Source: Streptomyces sp. CB01580
GTDB taxonomy: Bacteria > Actinomycetota > Actinomycetes > Streptomycetales > Streptomycetaceae
Length of the DNA: 64,000 bases
Reading direction: 5' to 3'
NCBI RefSeq assembly: GCF_001905795.1
Contig: NZ_LIXJ01000001.1
Span: 496,001 to 560,000, forward strand
Below are positions 1 to 8,198 of this stretch, piece by piece (position 1 is the first letter of the stretch; each line of letters opens with the position of its first letter). The notes beneath the pieces are model-generated. The model saw only the letters and a program-made list of their open reading frames with translations. It searched no databases and was not told the DNA's origin. The position numbers were made by a program, and so were the translations under genes.

Positions 1-762
1 GGCGGAGTGCAGCACGCGCGCGGTGGCGGCGCCCCCGGTCGCCAGCCAGACGTCCTCGGGGCCGGACGCGGCCAGGCACTGGCCACTGGCGGCGAACGCC
101 GCCTCGCCCTCCTGGGCCCGCGGCATGCCCTCGGTGGGCAGCACCCGCCAGTTCCGGCCGCCGTCCTCGGTCGACAGGATGCGGTACTTCCCGTCGACGG
201 GATCGCTCATCGCCAGTCCGTGCCGGCTGTCGAAGAAGGTGAGGCAGTCGTAGAAGGCGCGGGCGTCGGTGTTGCGGAACGACTCCGTCCAGGTCGCTCC
301 CCCGTCGTCCGTGCGCAGCACCCTGGACGCCTCTCCCTCCCCGATGGACAGGGCCACCGCACGCCGGGCGTCGAATGCCTCGATGTCGCGGAACTCCAGG
401 TCCTCCCCCGCCGCGCCGGGCGGTGACACGTCGCGCCAGTGGCGCCCGCCGTCGGTGGTCCGCAGCACCGTCCCCCGGGATCCGGCGACCCAGGCGGTAC
501 GCCGGCTCACGGCGGCGAGGCCGCGGAAGCGGGCATCGGTTCCGGTGGCGGTGAGCGTCCAGACGGGCCGTACACCGGGCCGGTGACGCTCCCCGGGCGA
601 CGCCTCGGGATCCGGCGTGGCCGCGGTTCCCCGCACGACCCCGGCGTTCCGTGCGGCCGCCTCCGGTGCGGCGGCTGCCTCCGGTGCGGCCAGAGCGGCG
701 GCCAGCGCCGCCGCGCACAGTCCCCATGACATCAGTCGTCTCGTCGTTCCCTCGGCTCCCAT
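1..762 (-). CDS. Secreted BNR/Ycf48-like repeat protein (partial, runs off left edge)
   Basis: An open frame on the minus strand starts at ATG 762 and continues past base 1, giving 254 N-terminal residues. The N-terminus has basic residues (TTRRL) followed by an Ala-rich hydrophobic stretch, so it is probably exported. Three Asp-box motifs (S/T-x-D-x-G-x-x-W) are visible: RTTDGGRHW, RTDDGGATW and STEDGGRNW. These are typical of BNR/sialidase-type beta-propellers and of Ycf48-like photosystem assembly factor homologues that are annotated in streptomycetes as oxidoreductases. No catalytic sialidase residues can be judged because the C-terminus is missing. The substrate or partner is unknown. 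It is divergent from the SsgA-like gene to its right. Confidence 0.75.
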   Translation of the reverse strand, partial: MGAEGTTRRLMSWGLCAAALAAALAAPEAAAAPEAAARNAGVVRGTAATPDPEASPGERHRPGVRPVWTLTATGTDARFRGLAAVSRRTAWVAGSRGTVLRTTDGGRHWRDVSPPGAAGEDLEFRDIEAFDARRAVALSIGEGEASRVLRTDDGGATWTESFRNTDARAFYDCLTFFDSRHGLAMSDPVDGKYRILSTEDGGRNWRVLPTEGMPRAQEGEAAFAASGQCLAASGPEDVWLATGGAATARVLHSA

Positions 763-947
763 GGCGCCGGAAGCTAACCCACGGGCCGCGCCCCGTCCAG
801 GGTGCCGGGCCGCGAATCGGGTACCCGACCGGTGCCTGGGCATCCAGTGACACAACTCACCCCGCCGTTCTGTGCACGCGGTCGTGTGATCCGCCGTCTC
901 TGTCTGTGCCGGGAACCGTTCATCTGGCCGAGAAAGGGAGCAAGGTC

Positions 948-1361
948 TTGTCCACCGTCATCGAACAGTCCGTGCAGGCCCGCATGGTCGCTTCCGCTCC
1001 GCGGATGGAGACCCTTCCGGCCACTCTGCGGTACGACCGGAGAGATCCGTTCGCCGTAAGCATGGCGTTCCCGGCGAAGGCGACCCTGGAGGGCGCCGAC
1101 GTCTCCTGGGAGTTCTCCCGGGAGTTGCTCGCCGCGGGCATGGACGGGGCCGCCGGGCTCGGGGACGTGCGCATCAGACCGTACGGATACGATCGCACGG
1201 TGCTGGAGTTCCACGCCGTCGAGGGGATCGCGATGGTCCACGTCCGCACCGCGGAGCTGCGACTGTTCCTCGAACGCGCGCAGGAGCTGGTGCCGGCCGG
1301 CGACGAGCACCGGTTCCTGGACCTCGACCGGGACCTGACCGATCTGTTCGACGGAACCTGA
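948..1361 (+). CDS. SsgA-family sporulation/cell division regulator
   Basis: A 137-residue protein. The TTG start at 948 is chosen because GGGAG lies 7 bases upstream and because it gives the usual SALP (SsgA-like protein) length of about 130-145 residues; a longer frame extends upstream without a comparable RBS. The SALP pattern is visible: LRYDRRDPFAV near residue 26, the W-x-FSRELLAAG block near residue 52, GDVRIRPYG, and the C-terminal block with FLERAQELVPAGDEHRFLDLDRDL. SALPs control septum-site selection, FtsZ recruitment and spore-wall maturation in sporulating actinomycetes. Which of the SsgA-G subtypes this is cannot be decided from sequence alone. It is a single gene, convergent with the HATPase gene to its right. 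Confidence 0.88.
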   Translation: MSTVIEQSVQARMVASAPRMETLPATLRYDRRDPFAVSMAFPAKATLEGADVSWEFSRELLAAGMDGAAGLGDVRIRPYGYDRTVLEFHAVEGIAMVHVRTAELRLFLERAQELVPAGDEHRFLDLDRDLTDLFDGT

Positions 1362-1493
1362 CCGGTTCGGCCCTCGCCGTCCGGGCGCCTCGTTCCACCG
1401 TGTCGCCCGGCCGTCCCGTCGCGCATGGTCCCACCGGCCCTCCGGAGTCCGGACCGGATCCGGACGGCGGGAGCGGGGGCGGTCGACGTGCCG

Positions 1494-1994
1494 TCAGCGA
1501 TGGAGTAACGCCCACGCCTTGCAGCCGCCGGAAGAGGTCAGCGCGGGAGCGAGCCCCCAGTCACCTCCGTGCGAGTCGACCGCCGCCGCCAGCAACCACA
1601 TGCTCTCGCTGCGGCGCTCGCGGCACTTCTCGGACTTCTCGACCGAGCCGTGGGGCGGATGCTGGTCGTAGAGGATCACGCGCAGCGCGTCGAACTGCCA
1701 GTGGACCCGCAGCAGCATCTCCCGGTCCGGGGTGAACCGGTAGGCGGAGGCGACCAGCTCGGAGGCGGCGAGCACGGCCGTCTCACGGAGTTCCGCGAGG
1801 CCGTGCCGTTCGAGGAGCTCACCCACGGCTCCGCGTGCGACGCCGGCGCAGAACGCGCCACCCGGCAATGCGAACGAGTAACTGAGGTTGTCCACCATCG
1901 GCGGTCGAGGGCCGACCGGTACGGGAGCCGGGAGGCAACGCAATGCGCCCTTCATCAAGATGCTCACATTTCCGGTAATTGTGCTGACGATCAC
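1494..1994 (-). CDS. Degenerate HATPase-fold regulatory protein (RsbW/AbaA-like)
   Basis: A protein of up to 166 residues whose core (YSFALPGG, then ETAVLAASELVASAYRF) matches the histidine-kinase-like ATPase fold of anti-sigma-factor and AbaA-type regulators. It is odd in that the N-box reads ELVASAYRF instead of ELVTNA-x-RH: the Asn that normally binds Mg is Ser. The D-x-G-x-G box is also not recognisable (YDQHPPHG). ATP binding may therefore be weak or lost. The start is uncertain. GTG 1994 has no clear RBS, and M14 or M33 (ATG 1898) are alternatives. It is divergent from an XRE/DUF397 pair, the arrangement known from whiJ-type clusters. Confidence 0.7.
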   Translation of the reverse strand: MIVSTITGNVSILMKGALRCLPAPVPVGPRPPMVDNLSYSFALPGGAFCAGVARGAVGELLERHGLAELRETAVLAASELVASAYRFTPDREMLLRVHWQFDALRVILYDQHPPHGSVEKSEKCRERRSESMWLLAAAVDSHGGDWGLAPALTSSGGCKAWALLHR

Positions 1995-2023
1995 AACCGG
2001 GGTCAGTTGCCCCGTGTGAGACT

Positions 2024-2044
2024 TGCGCTACCGACGGTAGCGCA
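2024..2044. promoter_or_regulatory. Perfect 21-bp palindrome, candidate operator of the XRE regulator
   Basis: Arms TGCGCTACC and GGTAGCGCA are perfect inverted repeats separated by 3 bp (GAC). The palindrome sits in the 126-bp divergent region, 30 bp from the HATPase start at 1994 and 77 bp from the XRE start at 2121. A third half-site (GTGCTACC) lies at 2057-2064. The position fits an autoregulatory operator for the adjacent XRE protein; which protein binds it is inferred. Confidence 0.6.
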
Positions 2045-2120
2045 CGCTGGAGCACAGTGCTACCACTTGCCCGGTTCCAGTCGTTTCGTTCAACCGTTCC
2101 CCCGGAAAGGAACTTCCACC

Positions 2121-2972
2121 GTGCCTCCCAGAAGCACCCCGACCGCGCGGCAGCAACGCCTAGGGGCCGAACTGCGCAAACTGCGCGAGCAGTCGGGAAT
2201 GTCGGTGCAGCAGGCCGCCGCCCTGCTGGGCGTCGACCGCACGCGCATCCCGAACATCGAATCGGGCCGCTTCGGCATCAGCCCCGAACGGGTCCGCACC
2301 CTGGCGTTCAACTACGGCTGCCCCGACACCTCTCTGGTCGACCTGCTCGCCGAGATGGCCCAGGAACGGGCCAGGGGCTGGTGGGAGGAGCATCGCGGGC
2401 TGCTGCTCCCGGGGCTGCTCGACATCGCCGAGCTCGAACACCACGCGGCCGAGCTGACCACCTCGACCACCACCCACATCCCCGGCCTGCTGCAGACCGA
2501 GGAGCACGCACGGGCACTCTTCGCCCTGGCCGACCCCCCACTGCCCGGACCGGATCTGAACGCCCGGCTCGCCCTGCGGCTGCGCCGTCAGGATGTGCTG
2601 AACCGGGACCGGCCCCCGTCGTACGAGTCGGTGATCCACGAGGCGGCCCTGCGCATGCAGTTCGGCGGCCCGAAGGTGGCCCGCGCACAACTGGACCACA
2701 TCCTCGACCAGTCGGAGCGCGACCTGATCACGGTCCGGGTCATCCCGTTCACCGCCGGCGGACTGCCCGGCGCGGGACAGTCGTTCACTTACGCGGGCGC
2801 CCGGGTGCCCCAGCTCGATACTGTGCAGCTCGATTCCTCGCACGGCTCGACGCTGTTGGACTCCGACATGCAACTACGCCGATATCGCGGCCTGTTGGGG
2901 CGCCTGCGAGCACTCGCGCTCCCGGTCGGGGAATCACGCGACCTCATCCGAACCATAGCCCGGGACCTCTGA
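2121..2972 (+). CDS. XRE-family regulator with DUF5753 (WhiJ-like)
   Basis: A 283-residue protein. GTG 2121 is preferred because AAGGAA lies about 9 bases upstream; the frame is open further upstream but only across the divergent promoter. Residues about 8-65 form a Cro/C1-type helix-turn-helix (LGAELRKLREQSGMSVQQAA, then LLGVDRTRIPNIESGRFG). The remainder matches the DUF5753 ligand/partner domain, with the hallmark HIPGLLQTEEHARAL and the downstream LRLRRQ-VL segment. Members of the WhiJ family usually pair with a DUF397 protein, and here one follows after 25 bp. In streptomycetes such sets tune development or antibiotic production. The likely operator is the palindrome at 2024-2044. Confidence 0.9.
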   Translation: MPPRSTPTARQQRLGAELRKLREQSGMSVQQAAALLGVDRTRIPNIESGRFGISPERVRTLAFNYGCPDTSLVDLLAEMAQERARGWWEEHRGLLLPGLLDIAELEHHAAELTTSTTTHIPGLLQTEEHARALFALADPPLPGPDLNARLALRLRRQDVLNRDRPPSYESVIHEAALRMQFGGPKVARAQLDHILDQSERDLITVRVIPFTAGGLPGAGQSFTYAGARVPQLDTVQLDSSHGSTLLDSDMQLRRYRGLLGRLRALALPVGESRDLIRTIARDL

Positions 2973-2997
2973 CCCGGCACCGTCGAGAGGACAGACC

Positions 2998-3189
2998 ATG
3001 ACCGAGATCCACTGGGACGACCCCTTCTGCAGCGAGGGCGCCAACTGCTTCCGCTTCGGGCTCGACGACCGGGGCCGCGCGTACATCGGCTCCACGACGG
3101 ACACCGACGCCCATGTCACCGACTCCGTGGAGGCACTGCGGGCGCTGATCGCAGCGGTCAAGTCGGGGGCGGCGGACCACCTGCTCTGA
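2998..3189 (+). CDS. DUF397-like small protein, partner of the XRE regulator
   Basis: A 63-residue protein starting at ATG 2998, with GAGAGGA about 7 bases upstream. It has the DUF397 layout: an N-terminal W and a G-x-NC block (WDDPFCSEGANCFRF), a central polar strand and a C-terminal helix (EALRALIAAVKSGAADHLL). It is more divergent than the DUF397 protein at 37853-38089. Proteins of this size and family act as partners or antagonists of the upstream XRE/DUF5753 regulators; direct binding is inferred from the family. It lies 25 bp downstream of the XRE gene and is probably co-transcribed with it. Confidence 0.8.
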   Translation: MTEIHWDDPFCSEGANCFRFGLDDRGRAYIGSTTDTDAHVTDSVEALRALIAAVKSGAADHLL

Positions 3190-3353
3190 CCCTCCGGCCC
3201 GTCCGCCCCGCCCGCACCGCGGCACCACGCGGCACCCCCCGCGGCGCGCACGATCGCTCCGAGTACGCCGACAGCTCTGAGCGACCCTCCCGCGGGGCCG
3301 GCCGGGCCTCCGGGAGGGCGAAGGCGCCAATCGCACCGGAAACCAGACAGAAG

Positions 3354-5735
3354 ATGTCCGGTATCACGGTTAGCTTCGGCCGCATGGATCACCCCGCCCG
3401 CCGGAACACGGACCGGCACATCGTCGTCACCGGAGCACGCGCGAACAATCTGCGCGATGTCTCCCTCGCCATTCCCAAGGAGCGCATCACCGTCTTCACC
3501 GGAGTCTCCGGGTCGGGCAAGTCGTCGCTCGTCTTCGGCACGATCGCCGTGGAGTCCCAACGCCAGCTCAACGCCACCTTCGGTTCGTTCATCCGCAACC
3601 GGTTGCCGAAGTACGAGCGGCCCCGGGTGGACTCGATCGACGACCTGTCCGTGGCGATCGTGGTGGACCAGAGGCCGATCGGCGGCAACGTCCGCTCGAC
3701 CGTCGGCACGGCGAGCGACATCTGGTCGGTGATCCGGGTGCTGTTCTCCCGGCACGGGACACCGAGCGCGGGCCCGGCGACCGCGTACTCCTTCAACGAA
3801 CCGGACGGCATGTGCCCGGAGTGCGACGGCGTCGGACGCACGGTGCGTCTCGACATCGACCGGGCGATCGATCCCGGCAAGTCGCTCAACGAGGGCGCGT
3901 TGTTGCTGCCCGGACTTTCGGTGGGAGGCTGGGAGTGGCAGCTGTACGCGAGGTCGGGAGCCTTCGACAACGACAAACCGCTCCGCGACTTCACCGAGGA
4001 GGAGATGCGGCTCCTGCTGCACGGCGGAGGGTTCACCGTGCGGGTGAAGGTGAAGTCCTCCGAGGCCGAGGTGCGGTTCGAGGGCATCGTCGAACGCTTC
4101 ACCCGGCTCCACCTGAACCGGGACACCGAGGGGCTCTCGGAGCGGCGGCGCGCGGCCGCCGCGCGCTTCACCACGGAGTCGGTCTGTGCCTCCTGCGGCG
4201 GCGCCCGGCTGAGTGCGGCGGCGCTCGCCACCCGGATCGACGGCCTCTCCATCGCCGACTACGGCCGGATGGAGGTCGCCGATCTGGTGAAGGTACTGGC
4301 CGCGATCGACGATCCGGTGGCCGGCCCGGTGGCCTCGGCCGCCCGCGAACGGCTGGAGCGCCTGGTGGACATCGGTCTCGGTTACCTCAGCCTGGACCGC
4401 GAGACCTCCACGCTGTCCGGCGGCGAGGGGCAGCGGCTCAAGCTGGTCCGGCACCTGGGCAGTTCGCTGACCGGACTGACCTTCGTCCTCGACGAGCCGA
4501 GCGTGGGCCTGCACCCGCGCGACGTCGGCCGACTGTGCGACCTCCTCGTCCGGCTGCGCGACCGGGGCAACACCGTCCTCGTCGTCGAGCACGACCCGGA
4601 CGTGCTGGCCGTCGCGGACCACGTCGTGGACATGGGCCCGCGGGCCGGCGCCGACGGCGGACGCGTCGTCTTCGAGGGTCCGGTGGAAAGGCTGCGCCGA
4701 GCGGACACACTCACCGGACGCTGCCTGCGCCGCCGGGCACGGATCAAGGACACGTTCCGGTCCCCCACCGGATGGATGCCGGTGACCGGGGCCAGGCTAC
4801 ACAACCTCAAGGGCGTGGACGTGGCATTCCCGCGAGGTGTACTGACGGTGGTGACGGGAGTGGCCGGATCCGGCAAGTCGACACTGGTCTCGCAGGTGTT
4901 CACGCGGGCGTACCCGGACGCGGTCGTCGTCGACCAGGGCGCGATCACCGCGTCGTCGCGTTCGACCCCGGTGTCGTACCTCGGCGCACTGGACCCCATC
5001 CGCAGGATCTTCGCCCGGGAGAACGGCGTCGATCCGGGCCTGTTCAGCTTCAACTCGTCGGGAGCGTGCGGGAATTGCTCGGGCAGGGGGGTGATCACCA
5101 CCGATCTCGCTTTCATGGACCCGGTGACCACCACCTGCGCGGTGTGCGAGGGCCGGCGCTTCGACTACGAGGTGCTGCGGTACCGGGTCGGCGGCGCGTC
5201 CATCGTCGACGTGCTGGAGATGACGGCCGCACCGGCCGCCCGCCTCTTCGACGACCCGGTCCTGACGCGCAGACTGGGCGCGCTCGACGACGTCGGTCTG
5301 GCGTACCTGCCCCTGGGCCGTTCGCTCAGCACGCTCTCCGGCGGCGAGCGCCAGCGCATCAAACTCGCCACCCGACTGCACCGGACCGGCGTCGTGTACG
5401 TGCTCGACGAGCCGACCACCGGACTGCACATGGCGGACACCGGCACTCTCGTCGACCTGCTGGACCGGCTGGTGGACGCGGGCAACAGCGTGATCTGCGT
5501 GGAACACGACCTGGACGTGCTCAAGCGCGCGGATTGGGTGATCGACCTCGGGCCCGACGGCGGACGGAGCGGGGGCGAGATCCTCTTCCGGGGAACGCCC
5601 GCGGGACTGCTCGACCACCCCACCTCGTTCACCGCCGCCCATCTGCGCCGGGACCTGGGCCTGGATCCGGGCCGCGGTGCGGGGCCGCTCCCGGGCCCCG
5701 CACCGGCCGACGCGACGGGGACGCCCGCCTCCTGA
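3354..5735 (+). CDS. UvrA-like ABC ATPase (short, UvrA2-type)
   Basis: A 793-residue, two-ABC-module protein of the excinuclease A family. Walker A motifs are at about residues 50-58 (GVSGSGKSS) and 500 (GVAGSGKST). ABC signatures are near 355 (LSGGEGQRLK) and 661 (LSGGERQRIK), each followed by a DEP Walker B. Zinc-finger cysteine pairs are visible: CPEC, CASC, CGNC and CAVC. Canonical UvrA is about 950 residues, so this is the shorter class that lacks much of the UvrB-binding insertion. Such paralogues are linked to DNA-damage tolerance or resistance to DNA-binding drugs. ATG 3384 is an alternative start. It stands alone, with no uvrB or uvrC nearby, so a role in classical nucleotide excision repair is not assumed. 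Confidence 0.88.
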   Translation: MSGITVSFGRMDHPARRNTDRHIVVTGARANNLRDVSLAIPKERITVFTGVSGSGKSSLVFGTIAVESQRQLNATFGSFIRNRLPKYERPRVDSIDDLSVAIVVDQRPIGGNVRSTVGTASDIWSVIRVLFSRHGTPSAGPATAYSFNEPDGMCPECDGVGRTVRLDIDRAIDPGKSLNEGALLLPGLSVGGWEWQLYARSGAFDNDKPLRDFTEEEMRLLLHGGGFTVRVKVKSSEAEVRFEGIVERFTRLHLNRDTEGLSERRRAAAARFTTESVCASCGGARLSAAALATRIDGLSIADYGRMEVADLVKVLAAIDDPVAGPVASAARERLERLVDIGLGYLSLDRETSTLSGGEGQRLKLVRHLGSSLTGLTFVLDEPSVGLHPRDVGRLCDLLVRLRDRGNTVLVVEHDPDVLAVADHVVDMGPRAGADGGRVVFEGPVERLRRADTLTGRCLRRRARIKDTFRSPTGWMPVTGARLHNLKGVDVAFPRGVLTVVTGVAGSGKSTLVSQVFTRAYPDAVVVDQGAITASSRSTPVSYLGALDPIRRIFARENGVDPGLFSFNSSGACGNCSGRGVITTDLAFMDPVTTTCAVCEGRRFDYEVLRYRVGGASIVDVLEMTAAPAARLFDDPVLTRRLGALDDVGLAYLPLGRSLSTLSGGERQRIKLATRLHRTGVVYVLDEPTTGLHMADTGTLVDLLDRLVDAGNSVICVEHDLDVLKRADWVIDLGPDGGRSGGEILFRGTPAGLLDHPTSFTAAHLRRDLGLDPGRGAGPLPGPAPADATGTPAS

Positions 5736-5781
5736 CCAGCGGTCGGAAGGGGGTTCGAGGAGGGGCTTCGCGGGGGCGGGT

Positions 5782-5811
5782 TTGGCGACAGCCTTACCGC
5801 CGCTTTAACCT
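5782..5811 (+). promoter_or_regulatory. Candidate promoter of the acyl-ACP desaturase gene
   Basis: TTGGCG (5782-5787) and TAACCT (5806-5811) are separated by 18 bp, giving a plausible housekeeping-type promoter. The -10 hexamer overlaps the first TAACCTACG repeat of the operator described next. Transcription would start near 5818, about 49 bp before the GTG. It is a prediction from spacing and similarity only. Confidence 0.4.
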
Positions 5812-5842
5812 ACGGTCTCGTAACCTACGTATCCGTAGGTAA
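5806..5842. promoter_or_regulatory. Candidate operator: direct repeat plus near-perfect palindrome
   Basis: TAACCTACG occurs at 5806-5814 and again at 5821-5829, 15 bp apart. The second copy is the left arm of a palindrome with CGTAGGTAA (5834-5842), spacer TATC, 8 of 9 arm positions matching. The set overlaps the predicted -10 and start of transcription, which suggests repression. Desaturase genes are often controlled by TetR/FadR-type lipid sensors; no regulator gene is adjacent, so the binder is unknown. Confidence 0.6.
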
Positions 5843-5866
5843 ACCTCCCGTCCCCAGGAGTCCCCC

Positions 5867-6841
5867 GTGACGATCACCGCTCCCCACCTCGGCAGTTCCA
5901 AGGCGTGGACCGACGCCCGGCTGCTGTACGCCCTGGAAGAGGTGGTCGAGAAGGAGCTCAACCGCCACCTCAAGGTCGCCAAGGACTGGATGCCGCACGA
6001 GTACGTGCCGTTCTCCGACGGGCGGAACTTCCCGGGTGTCTTCGAGGACGGCGAGGAGTGGCGGGCCGACCAGTCCAAGGTGACCGACATCGGCAGGACC
6101 GCCCTCGTCGTCAATCTGCTGACGGAGGACAACCTCCCGAGCTACCACCACGAGATCGCCACCCTCTTCGGCCGTGACGGCGCCTGGGGCACCTGGGTGC
6201 ACCGCTGGACCGCCGAGGAGGGCCGGCACGGGATCGTGATGCGCGACTACCTGCTCACCTCGCGGGCCGTGGACCCGGACGAGCTGGAGCGGTTCCGGAT
6301 GGCGCACATGTCGGAGGGCTTCGAGTCCGACAACCGCCATTCGATGCTGCGCTCCGTGGCGTACGTCGCCTTCCAGGAGCTGGCCACCCGCGTCTCGCAC
6401 CGCAACACGGGCCATCAGTCGGGCGATCCGGTCTGCGACCGGATGCTGGCGCGCATCGCGACCGACGAGAACCTCCACATGGTCTTCTACCGCAACCTGC
6501 TCGCCGCCGCGTTCGAGATCGCCCCGGACCAGACGATGCGGGCCGTGCGCGACGTCGTCGTCGACTTCCGGATGCCGGGCCACGGGATCCCGGGCTTCGA
6601 ACGGGCCGCCGCGCGGATGGCGATCGGCGAGATCTACAACCTGCGCATCCACCACGACGACGTGCTTCAGCCGGTACTGCGCTACCTGAAGGTGCTCCAG
6701 ATCGACGGTCTGGGCCCCGAGGGCCTGCGGGCGCAGGAGGAACTGGGCCTGTACATGGGCGGCCTGAACGACGAGGCGGCGAAGTTCGACGAGAAGCTCG
6801 CCATCCGCAAGGCGCGGATGGCCGCGCGCGCCGGGGCCTGA
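5867..6841 (+). CDS. Acyl-ACP desaturase
   Basis: A 324-residue soluble diiron desaturase that introduces a double bond into acyl-ACP using O2 and ferredoxin. The two helix motifs supplying iron ligands are visible: EEGRHG near residue 116 and DENLHM near residue 201, both of the form E/D-E-x-x-H. The length and all-helical sequence fit the actinobacterial DesA group. GTG 5867 is preceded by AGGAG about 7 bases upstream. It is transcribed alone from a promoter overlapped by the inverted repeats at 5806-5842, so expression probably follows membrane fluidity or fatty-acid status. The downstream gene is convergent. Confidence 0.93.
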   Translation: MTITAPHLGSSKAWTDARLLYALEEVVEKELNRHLKVAKDWMPHEYVPFSDGRNFPGVFEDGEEWRADQSKVTDIGRTALVVNLLTEDNLPSYHHEIATLFGRDGAWGTWVHRWTAEEGRHGIVMRDYLLTSRAVDPDELERFRMAHMSEGFESDNRHSMLRSVAYVAFQELATRVSHRNTGHQSGDPVCDRMLARIATDENLHMVFYRNLLAAAFEIAPDQTMRAVRDVVVDFRMPGHGIPGFERAAARMAIGEIYNLRIHHDDVLQPVLRYLKVLQIDGLGPEGLRAQEELGLYMGGLNDEAAKFDEKLAIRKARMAARAGA

Positions 6842-6904
6842 TCCCCGGCCGGCCCTTCCGCCCGTCCCGGCCTCCCCGGGAGACGGTGTGCCGCCCCGGT
6901 CGTC

Positions 6905-6919
6905 CCCCGGCGGCCGGGG
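6905..6919. terminator. Short GC hairpin between convergent genes
   Basis: CCCCGG (6905-6910) and CCGGGG (6914-6919) can form a 6-bp stem with a 3-base loop. It lies between the converging desaturase and TPR genes. There is no U-tract, and such stems are common by chance in this GC-rich DNA. Confidence 0.3.
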
Positions 6920-6938
6920 CCGGTCCCCGGCACCGGGC

Positions 6939-7445
6939 TCACACCGTCGCGCGCAGATCGCGCGCGTAGTGCTGGATCGCGCTCCGGTACTGCCGCACGG
7001 ACGGGTCCTCACTGGTGGCGGCCAGCAGCTCCAGCAGCAGGCGCGCGGACGCGTCGTGCGCGCCGGTGTTGAACAGGGCCATGGCGAGGAAGGTCCGCAG
7101 CGCCCCATCGTCGGGGAACTCCTCGACGCCGCCGCTCAGCACCTCCACGGCCCTGTCGTACCGGCCGAGCACCCGGTAGGTGCTGCCCAGCCCGAGCAGC
7201 GCGCCCCGGCGGTCCTCCTCGGACAACCCGGTGCCGCGCAGGGAGCGTTCGTAGAAGGGCACGGCCTCGGCCTCCAGACCGAGCACGTCGTGGACCCACG
7301 CCGTCTGATAGGCCACCTCCGCGTCGGCGGGGTGGGCGGTGCAGAGGGCCAGCAGCAGCCTGCGGGCCTCCTCGGGGCGGCCTTCGACGCGCAGCCGTAC
7401 GGCCGTGGCGAGCAGGGTCTCCCGGTCGTGTTCGTTCCCGTTCAT
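6939..7445 (-). CDS. Tetratricopeptide-repeat protein
   Basis: A 168-residue protein starting at ATG 7445, chosen over a longer upstream frame because GAAGGTGGG lies just before it. It is an all-helical TPR scaffold. A-x-x-Y/F-G-like repeats are visible in AEVAYQTAWVHDVLGLEAEA, LLGLGSTYRVLGRYDRAVEV and ALRTFLAMALFNTGAHDASA. This pattern corresponds to the small actinobacterial TPR family (TPR_5-like) that mediates protein contacts. No catalytic residues or targeting signals are seen. It lies 82 bp downstream of the whiB-like gene in the same orientation and may be co-transcribed with it, but no functional link is known. Confidence 0.8.
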   Translation of the reverse strand: MNGNEHDRETLLATAVRLRVEGRPEEARRLLLALCTAHPADAEVAYQTAWVHDVLGLEAEAVPFYERSLRGTGLSEEDRRGALLGLGSTYRVLGRYDRAVEVLSGGVEEFPDDGALRTFLAMALFNTGAHDASARLLLELLAATSEDPSVRQYRSAIQHYARDLRATV

Positions 7446-7527
7446 GCGCCCACCTTCGCAGGCGGCTCGGGAAAGCGGCCCACCGGCCCGGGCGCGCGCC
7501 CCGCCCCGCAGCCGGGGCAGAGCGTGC

Positions 7528-7782
7528 TCAGGCCCGCCTGCGTTCGCTTCTGCGCAGCCGTTCCCGCTCCTTCTCGGAGAGACCGCCCCACACGCCGAAA
7601 CGCTCGTCGTTGGCCAGGGCGTACTCCAGGCACGCCACACGCCCCTCGCAGGCGTTGCAGAGCTGCTTGGCCTCTCGGGTGGAGCTGCCGGGGGCGGGAA
7701 AGAAGAACTCGGGTCCCGCCTGCGCGCACAACGCTGTCTCCTGCCAGGCGAGTGCGGGGTCGGAAGCGGTGTTGATCAGCAT
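7528..7782 (-). CDS. WhiB-family (Wbl) iron-sulfur regulator
   Basis: An 84-residue protein with the full Wbl signature: four cysteines at 19, 42, 45 and 51 (C-x22-C-x2-C-x5-C) that should bind a 4Fe-4S cluster, the G-V-W-G-G turn at 63-67, and a basic C-terminal tail (ERERLRRSERRRA) for DNA or sigma-factor contact. Wbl proteins bind region 4 of the principal sigma factor and control development, redox responses and antibiotic resistance. ATG 7782 gives the normal length for the family; a longer frame upstream shows no Wbl homology. The subtype (WhiB, WblC, WblE and so on) cannot be fixed by eye. The LEYALANDERFGVWGG segment looks closest to the developmental group. Confidence 0.92.
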   Translation of the reverse strand: MLINTASDPALAWQETALCAQAGPEFFFPAPGSSTREAKQLCNACEGRVACLEYALANDERFGVWGGLSEKERERLRRSERRRA

Positions 7783-8198
7783 GGCACCCACAGTGCCCGG
7801 CCCCGATAAACAACCGATCAACGCGCCATCAATGCGGCGCGCCGGTGCTTTCCGGCCGACCTTCCGGTCTTCGCGAACAGCGCCCTCACCGAGCCCCCGG
7901 CCACACCCGCGTCGGTCGCGCAGCTGCCCGTCGGGCCCTCCGGAGGTTACAGCCCGGCCCGGGCCCGGGAAACCCCCGACACGACGCACCCGGGCCGACA
8001 GCCTGCGGCGACGACGCACGAACGGCACGTATGAGCCACCGCGTTGCTCGGGTGCGCCGTCCCGTGGATGATCTGCGCATGACCATCAGAAAGGCTCATG
8101 CCGCGTAGGCGCCCCTCGTCACGGCCCCCGGCCAACGCGCCACCGGTCCCGGCTGATCCCCACTGCCGACCTGTTCGCGCCATTCGCCGAGGAGCGCC
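7783..8198. other. Intergenic region upstream of the whiB-like gene
   Basis: 416 bp with no convincing coding frame. The leftmost part (about 7800-7835) should hold the whiB promoter: on the minus strand TTGATG and TATCGG occur 18 bp apart, a weak match. The rest is GC-rich, and I see no clear hairpin or repeat in it. Confidence 0.5.

Noticed and set aside
7783..8198. Promoter hexamers for the whiB-like gene.
   Set aside because: TTGATG/TATCGG 18 bp apart is a weak match and other pairs fit nearly as well, so no promoter feature was entered.
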